This document shows, in pieces, positions 60,727-64,000 of a stretch of 64,000 nt of DNA. Location of the stretch: assembly GCA_038329845.1 (NCBI GenBank), contig JBBQNJ010000003.1, positions 1 to 64,000 on the forward strand, in the 5' to 3' direction. How positions within the stretch are numbered: position 1 is the stretch's first letter; each line of letters opens with the position of its first letter. This DNA is from JBBQNJ01 sp038329845. Lineage in GTDB: Bacteria; Planctomycetota; Phycisphaerae; Tepidisphaerales; Tepidisphaeraceae. Below the pieces are notes generated by a model that was not told where the DNA came from, did not search any database, and worked only from the letters and a program-made list of their open reading frames with translations. The position numbers and the translations under genes were made by a program.

Positions 60727-61299
60727 TCACCTTGTCGTTTTACGCCTGCCCGGCCGGCCCTGGTCCCAGGACGCCACAAACTCATCGAGCAGTTCGTTGG
60801 TCGCGGTCACGATCTCCGCGCCGAAACGCCGTTGCAACGCCTCGATGCCTCCGCGCAGCATCCCGGCCAGCGCTGCGATCAGTCCGTCGAGTTCTTCGAG
60901 CTTCACATGCGTTCCGCGTTCGCGGTCGCGGCGCATTTCCTCGCGGTCCGCCCGCGCCGCCCGGAAGCGCTCGAGGTTCTCAGATTGGTCCTTGGGCCGG
61001 CCGCGTTCTCCGCCGAGCCCCTGAGCCAGCCGCCATTGCTGATATTTTGCCACATCGATCCGCGTCCCCGCGGATTTTGGCCCATCGAGCCTGACCGGTG
61101 CCCCGCGGCGTAGATCGCGCCGCACGGTGTCCTCGCTGATCTCCAGCGTTCTCGCCGTCTCGGCAATCGTCGCCGCTGCCTGGCTCTGGCTTTGCGTCGT
61201 CTTGGTTGGCTTCCCGCGTTTCGCTCGCGGCTTCTTCCGCGCAGGGGTCCGTGTCCGCTCGTCGCAATCACGTTGTTTTTTCCCCACCCGATTAGGCAT
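60727..61299 (-). CDS. Terminase small subunit-like DNA-packaging protein
   Basis: This 190-residue protein has a basic N-terminal tail (lysine/arginine/threonine-rich), an HTH-like segment (TIAETARTLEISEDTVRRDL), a linker and C-terminal coiled helices (LEELDGLIAALAGMLRGGIE). That layout matches Nu1-type small terminase subunits, which recognise the packaging site. It lies directly upstream of the large-subunit gene. Confidence 0.75.
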   Translation of the reverse strand: MPNRVGKKQRDCDERTRTPARKKPRAKRGKPTKTTQSQSQAAATIAETARTLEISEDTVRRDLRRGAPVRLDGPKSAGTRIDVAKYQQWRLAQGLGGERGRPKDQSENLERFRAARADREEMRRDRERGTHVKLEELDGLIAALAGMLRGGIEALQRRFGAEIVTATNELLDEFVASWDQGRPGRRKTTR

Positions 61300-61382
61300 T
61301 TATTTTCACGTCGGCTGCGTGCGCGAAGACTGGCCGTCGCCTCATCGCACCGATGGCCACCCCCCTGGGGAGTACCTTGGCC

Positions 61383-61700
61383 TCACGAGGCTGCGGGGTT
61401 GCCCTCGAGCCTCGCAGTGATGGCGAACGTCACCGTCGCCGTCGCCGCCCCGCCGCCGATCGCCGCCCCCTTGGCGGTGACCTTCGCAATGCCGTTCAGG
61501 CCACGCCGGTAATACTCCCGCTGGCCCGGCTGCAGGTGATCGTATTCGCCCGCCGCGTGGAGCCCATCCACGTGTACAAGCAGTTCCCCCGCGCTGCTTT
61601 GCTCGCTCTGGACCTTGATTGCGGTCGCGCCACCGCCATCGTTCGTGGCGTCGAAGATCGTCGTTTCCGCCGTCGTCAGATTCTGCTGTCCCGCTGTCAT
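61383..61700 (-). CDS. Phage-module hypothetical protein
   Basis: This 105-residue protein starts MTAGQQNLTTAETTIFDATN, then GGGATAIKVQSEQSSAGELLVHVDGLHAAGEY and QREYYRRGLNGIAKVTAKGAAIGG, a beta-sandwich-like sequence. I chose the ATG at 61700, with a G-rich site 5 nt upstream; a GTG at 61712 also fits. It may be a minor structural protein, but I recognise no family. Confidence 0.6.
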   Translation of the reverse strand: MTAGQQNLTTAETTIFDATNDGGGATAIKVQSEQSSAGELLVHVDGLHAAGEYDHLQPGQREYYRRGLNGIAKVTAKGAAIGGGAATATVTFAITARLEGNPAAS

Positions 61701-61741
61701 GGTGTCCCCCACCTGTCCTGAACGAACGTCTGCGTAGGCGC

Positions 61742-62971
61742 TCAGCCCATTGCCATGGCCGCAGGGGCCGCAGTCACAGGCTGAAGCGTCCCGGCCACGC
61801 CCAGATTCGTCGCCCCCGCGCGAACGGCGGCGGGCGGGGCCACTTCAGCACTGGTGGGCGGATAGAACCACGTCGAGCCACCGTCCATGCTGATCTTCTC
61901 GGCGTAAGTGCAATCCGTGTAGATCGTGTAATTGTCGGTGGCGAACGAACCGTTGAAAACTGCGCCGTAGGCCTCGACGTCGGTCAGCCAGACCGGGCCG
62001 TTGAACGTGCCGCCTTGGATGTATTCCCCCGCGAGCGTCACCGAACCGTTGAACACCGCATCGCCGCCGAACTGGGTCCAGTTGTAGGTTTCGCTAAGAA
62101 TGTCTTGATTCCAGACCCCGGCGGTGAGGCCGCCGCTCACATAGGTCACGGTTCCGCTGACGCTGGTTCCCGCGTAGTTCGCACCGTCGATGGTGAGGTC
62201 GCCGATGAGCGTGGCGCCTGCGCCAAGTGTGCCGGTGGTGGCGGTGGCGGTGCCGCCCTGGGCGGCCCACGTCCCGGACGCCAAATCGCCATCGAGGTAG
62301 ACGTTGTTCGCGCCGTTGAAAACGGCGGAACCGTCGATGTTGGCGCCGTTCTGCGTAACGTTGCCATTGAACGTCCCGCCGTACAGTGAGTCGCCGGCGT
62401 GGACTGTGATGTCTCCCGTCCATTCGCCGCCGTTAATCGACCCGGAACTGAAGGTCAACGGACGGGGTGTGGGCGTGACGACATTCGACGACACGTAGCC
62501 GCCGTCGAGGACCAACGATCCGGTCAGCGTCGCCGCGTCCAATGTGGAACCGATACCCAGTGTCAAAATTCCGCTGATTGTTGTCGGAAGGCTGTTGTCT
62601 CCGATGGACGCGCCAGAAACTTCGGAATCGCAGTCGATGATCGCCCGGCGGATTATTCCGCCGGTCCAGATCAATCCACCGTTGAACGTCGGCCAGCCGC
62701 CGTTGTTTCCTATAGCGCCGGCGCCAATGACCGGGCCGTTGAACACCCCACCGTCGATCCCGGAGGCGGCCGTCACCGATCCACTGAATGTGGCGGTTCC
62801 GTTGACGCTGATGGCACCAGCAATCGTCACGGACCCGGCGTTGCAGGTGCCGCTGTTGGCCCGCCCCGATCCTGAAATGGTCACGGTGTCGGCGGCGGTG
62901 GGGGTTCCGCTCGGCGTCCAATTGGACGCGATCGACATCGAACCGGTGACGTTGAAGGCAAAAGCGGCCAT
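61742..62971 (-). CDS. Beta-solenoid-like repeat protein of the phage module
   Basis: This 409-residue protein starts MAAFAFNVTGSMSIASNW and consists of many repeats of a GGxFNGxV-type motif (FNGPVIGAG, FNGGLIW, FNGNVTQ, FNGANNV, FNGSVTL, FNGPVWL, FNGSFA), as in right-handed beta-solenoids. The C-terminus is Ala/Pro-rich. It could be a fibre, spike or adhesin. It follows a small gene by 4 nt. Confidence 0.7.
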   Translation of the reverse strand: MAAFAFNVTGSMSIASNWTPSGTPTAADTVTISGSGRANSGTCNAGSVTIAGAISVNGTATFSGSVTAASGIDGGVFNGPVIGAGAIGNNGGWPTFNGGLIWTGGIIRRAIIDCDSEVSGASIGDNSLPTTISGILTLGIGSTLDAATLTGSLVLDGGYVSSNVVTPTPRPLTFSSGSINGGEWTGDITVHAGDSLYGGTFNGNVTQNGANIDGSAVFNGANNVYLDGDLASGTWAAQGGTATATTGTLGAGATLIGDLTIDGANYAGTSVSGTVTYVSGGLTAGVWNQDILSETYNWTQFGGDAVFNGSVTLAGEYIQGGTFNGPVWLTDVEAYGAVFNGSFATDNYTIYTDCTYAEKISMDGGSTWFYPPTSAEVAPPAAVRAGATNLGVAGTLQPVTAAPAAMAMG

Positions 62972-62975
62972 TGAT

Positions 62976-63290
62976 CTACACCAACCGGAGTTCGGAGTTG
63001 ATCGCGGCGACGGCGGCGTCGAGCGCCGCCCAAGCCTGTCCAATGGCCTGCGCCGCGGCGGGGTGCTGGGCGCAGAACGTGGCCAGCGACGGGATCATTT
63101 TCGACGCCTTGGCGTCGGCGGCGGGGTCGAGCGTCCACTCCCCGGACTCCGTGCGCTCGCCGCGTTGGAGTTGGATGACCGAGCGCACGTCGAGCGTCCG
63201 ATCCACCCGGATGACGGGGGACAGGTGGATCGAGTACTGGACGGCGTTGGGGGTGATGGCGATCGGCTCGCCCTTGGTCGATGGGATCAT
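62976..63290 (-). CDS. Phage-module hypothetical protein
   Basis: This 104-residue soluble protein starts MIPSTKGEPIAITPNAVQYS and ends LDAAVAAINSELRLV with a normal TAG stop. No family was recognised. It precedes the beta-solenoid gene by 4 nt. Confidence 0.55.
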   Translation of the reverse strand: MIPSTKGEPIAITPNAVQYSIHLSPVIRVDRTLDVRSVIQLQRGERTESGEWTLDPAADAKASKMIPSLATFCAQHPAAAQAIGQAWAALDAAVAAINSELRLV

Positions 63291-63359
63291 CGTGTTGCTT
63301 CTCCCGCTGGGAACTCAAAAACCTGCGCTTGCGATCACCGCGCGTCAACTCCAGACTGC

Positions 63360-63644
63360 TTATCGATGGATCCACGCCCGCAGCGTGTCAGCCAGTGCCG
63401 CGCCGCCGGCCAGCATGGCGGCGATCTTCCCCATCTTGCGCAGCCGCGGCTGGGGTCGGAGGCGCTTCAGCTTCTCGTCGGTCTCCGCCGTGACTGCGGC
63501 AATGCGGTGGTCGATCGTTCTTTCGATGCGCACGGCGAGCGCGTCCAGTTGTTCCTGGAAGCGCTCCGCCAGGGGTTCCACCAGGATCTCCTGGACGCGG
63601 CGCACGTCCTCGGCGCTGAGCGAGCGCATGACCATGGCACTCAT
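63360..63644 (-). CDS. Small phage-module protein with C-terminal hydrophobic helix
   Basis: This 94-residue protein starts MSAMVMRSLSAEDVRRVQEILVEPLAERF, is helical and charged through its middle, and ends with a hydrophobic segment (AAMLAGGAALADTLRAWIHR). The ATG at 63644 overlaps the upstream stop (ATGA). A membrane-associated accessory such as a holin-like or coiled-coil protein is possible but unproven. Confidence 0.55.
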   Translation of the reverse strand: MSAMVMRSLSAEDVRRVQEILVEPLAERFQEQLDALAVRIERTIDHRIAAVTAETDEKLKRLRPQPRLRKMGKIAAMLAGGAALADTLRAWIHR

Positions 63645-64000
63645 TTCGTGCCGGTCGCCGACCCCGCGGATGCGGCAGCCGGCACCGGCGTGGAATGACC
63701 GGAGAGGCCACGAACAAACCCGAATATCGACGTGACCCAGGGCTTGATGTTGATGAGCGAAATCGCCTTTGCCATCCAGCCAAACGGATTGCCGAATCCC
63801 AGCCAGAGCGAAAGCACTTCGAGCACCGCGAGGCCGATGATACCGATCCAGAAGAACGCCTGAATGCGTATGCCCCAACGCACATACCACCTGCCGTGGA
63901 GATCCCGGTAGGCCGCCTGCTCGGCCGAGAGCGCCGTGTTCAGCTTCTCGCGCTCGGCAGCCACCTGCGTGAGCTGCTCGGCCGCCTGGTTATTGGTTTT
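63641..64000 (-). CDS. Membrane protein of the phage module, 5' end outside the window
   Basis: The frame is open to the right edge and reads upstream into NNQAAEQLTQVAAEREKLN, a coiled-coil-like helix, followed by one or two membrane helices (FFWIGIIGLAVLEVLSLWLGF) and a Pro/Ala-rich tail. Its stop is TGA at 63641-63643. The first in-frame start in the window (GTG at 63964) is probably internal, so the gene is partial here. No family was recognised. Confidence 0.5.
   Translation of the reverse strand, partial: KTNNQAAEQLTQVAAEREKLNTALSAEQAAYRDLHGRWYVRWGIRIQAFFWIGIIGLAVLEVLSLWLGFGNPFGWMAKAISLINIKPWVTSIFGFVRGLSGHSTPVPAAASAGSATGTK

Larger units (their letters stand above)
48630..64000 (-). mobile_element. 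Phage-derived head and packaging module (partial)
   Basis: At least eighteen consecutive minus-strand genes encode terminase subunits, portal, gpW-like connector, protease-capsid, decoration and gpZ-like proteins plus unknowns. No integrase, repressor, tail tube, tape measure or lysin is visible in the window. The right end is cut by the window edge, and some genes appear broken. Confidence 0.85.

Overview
The window reads as a high-GC chromosome segment from a member of the Planctomycetota, most likely the Phycisphaerae side of that phylum (inference). The supporting signs are three sulfatases in one operon, a PEP-CTERM exported protein, a prepilin-like secreted protein with a terminal His/Asp-Gly motif, a GntR regulator with a LacI-type sensor, very large exported glycosidase-like proteins, and the hopanoid genes hpnG and hpnH. 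No rRNA, tRNA or CRISPR array was seen.

Region 1 (1-18,152) holds ordinary housekeeping genes in short units. They are: a DUF486 membrane protein, a GT4 glycosyltransferase, an SDR epimerase, a TrkH/KtrB potassium channel subunit preceded by a strong G-quadruplex motif, an Amt ammonium channel with its PII protein, 6-phosphogluconate dehydrogenase, divergent hpnG and hpnH with a coupled small gene, a small HExxH membrane protein, a gamma-glutamylcyclotransferase-like protein, a PilZ protein, TrpE, a UroD-family protein, a VKOR-DsbA fusion and a lipoprotein Cu/Zn superoxide dismutase. A near-perfect bidirectional terminator closes the region.

Region 2 (18,153-48,466) lies entirely on the minus strand and is a polysaccharide-degradation locus. 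In transcription order it has a GntR/LacI-type regulator, a PEP-CTERM beta-rich exported protein, a prepilin-like protein, an aldo/keto reductase, a zinc alcohol dehydrogenase, an SGNH esterase, a giant DUF6067/GH123-like protein, an FAD oxidoreductase, a sulfatase, a GH28-like beta-helix protein, two more sulfatases, a GHL6/beta-galactosidase-trimerisation protein (candidate alpha-L-fucosidase), a second giant GH with a CBM9-like domain, a GH63-like glycosidase, a GH36-like alpha-galactosidase and a glycosyltransferase. ATGA overlaps and 2-4 nt gaps tie nine genes (42,339 to 24,478) into one ~18-kb unit. A sulfated, fucose- and galactose-containing glycan is the best substrate guess (inference).

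Region 3 (48,630-64,000, running off the right edge) is a minus-strand phage-derived head and DNA-packaging module. It holds terminase small and large subunits, a gpW-like connector, a lambda-type portal, a prohead protease-capsid fusion, a DUF2190 decoration protein, a gpZ-like protein and several unknowns. No tail-tube, tape-measure, integrase or lysis gene is visible. Several genes look damaged or recoded: the terminase ATPase and nuclease halves are separated by an in-frame ochre codon, another gene has an in-frame amber codon, and the portal lacks a normal start codon. The last gene before the host boundary carries a 16-serine linker encoded by a perfect hexanucleotide repeat, fused to a methyltransferase-like domain. 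The module may be a decaying prophage, a head-only satellite or a domesticated element.
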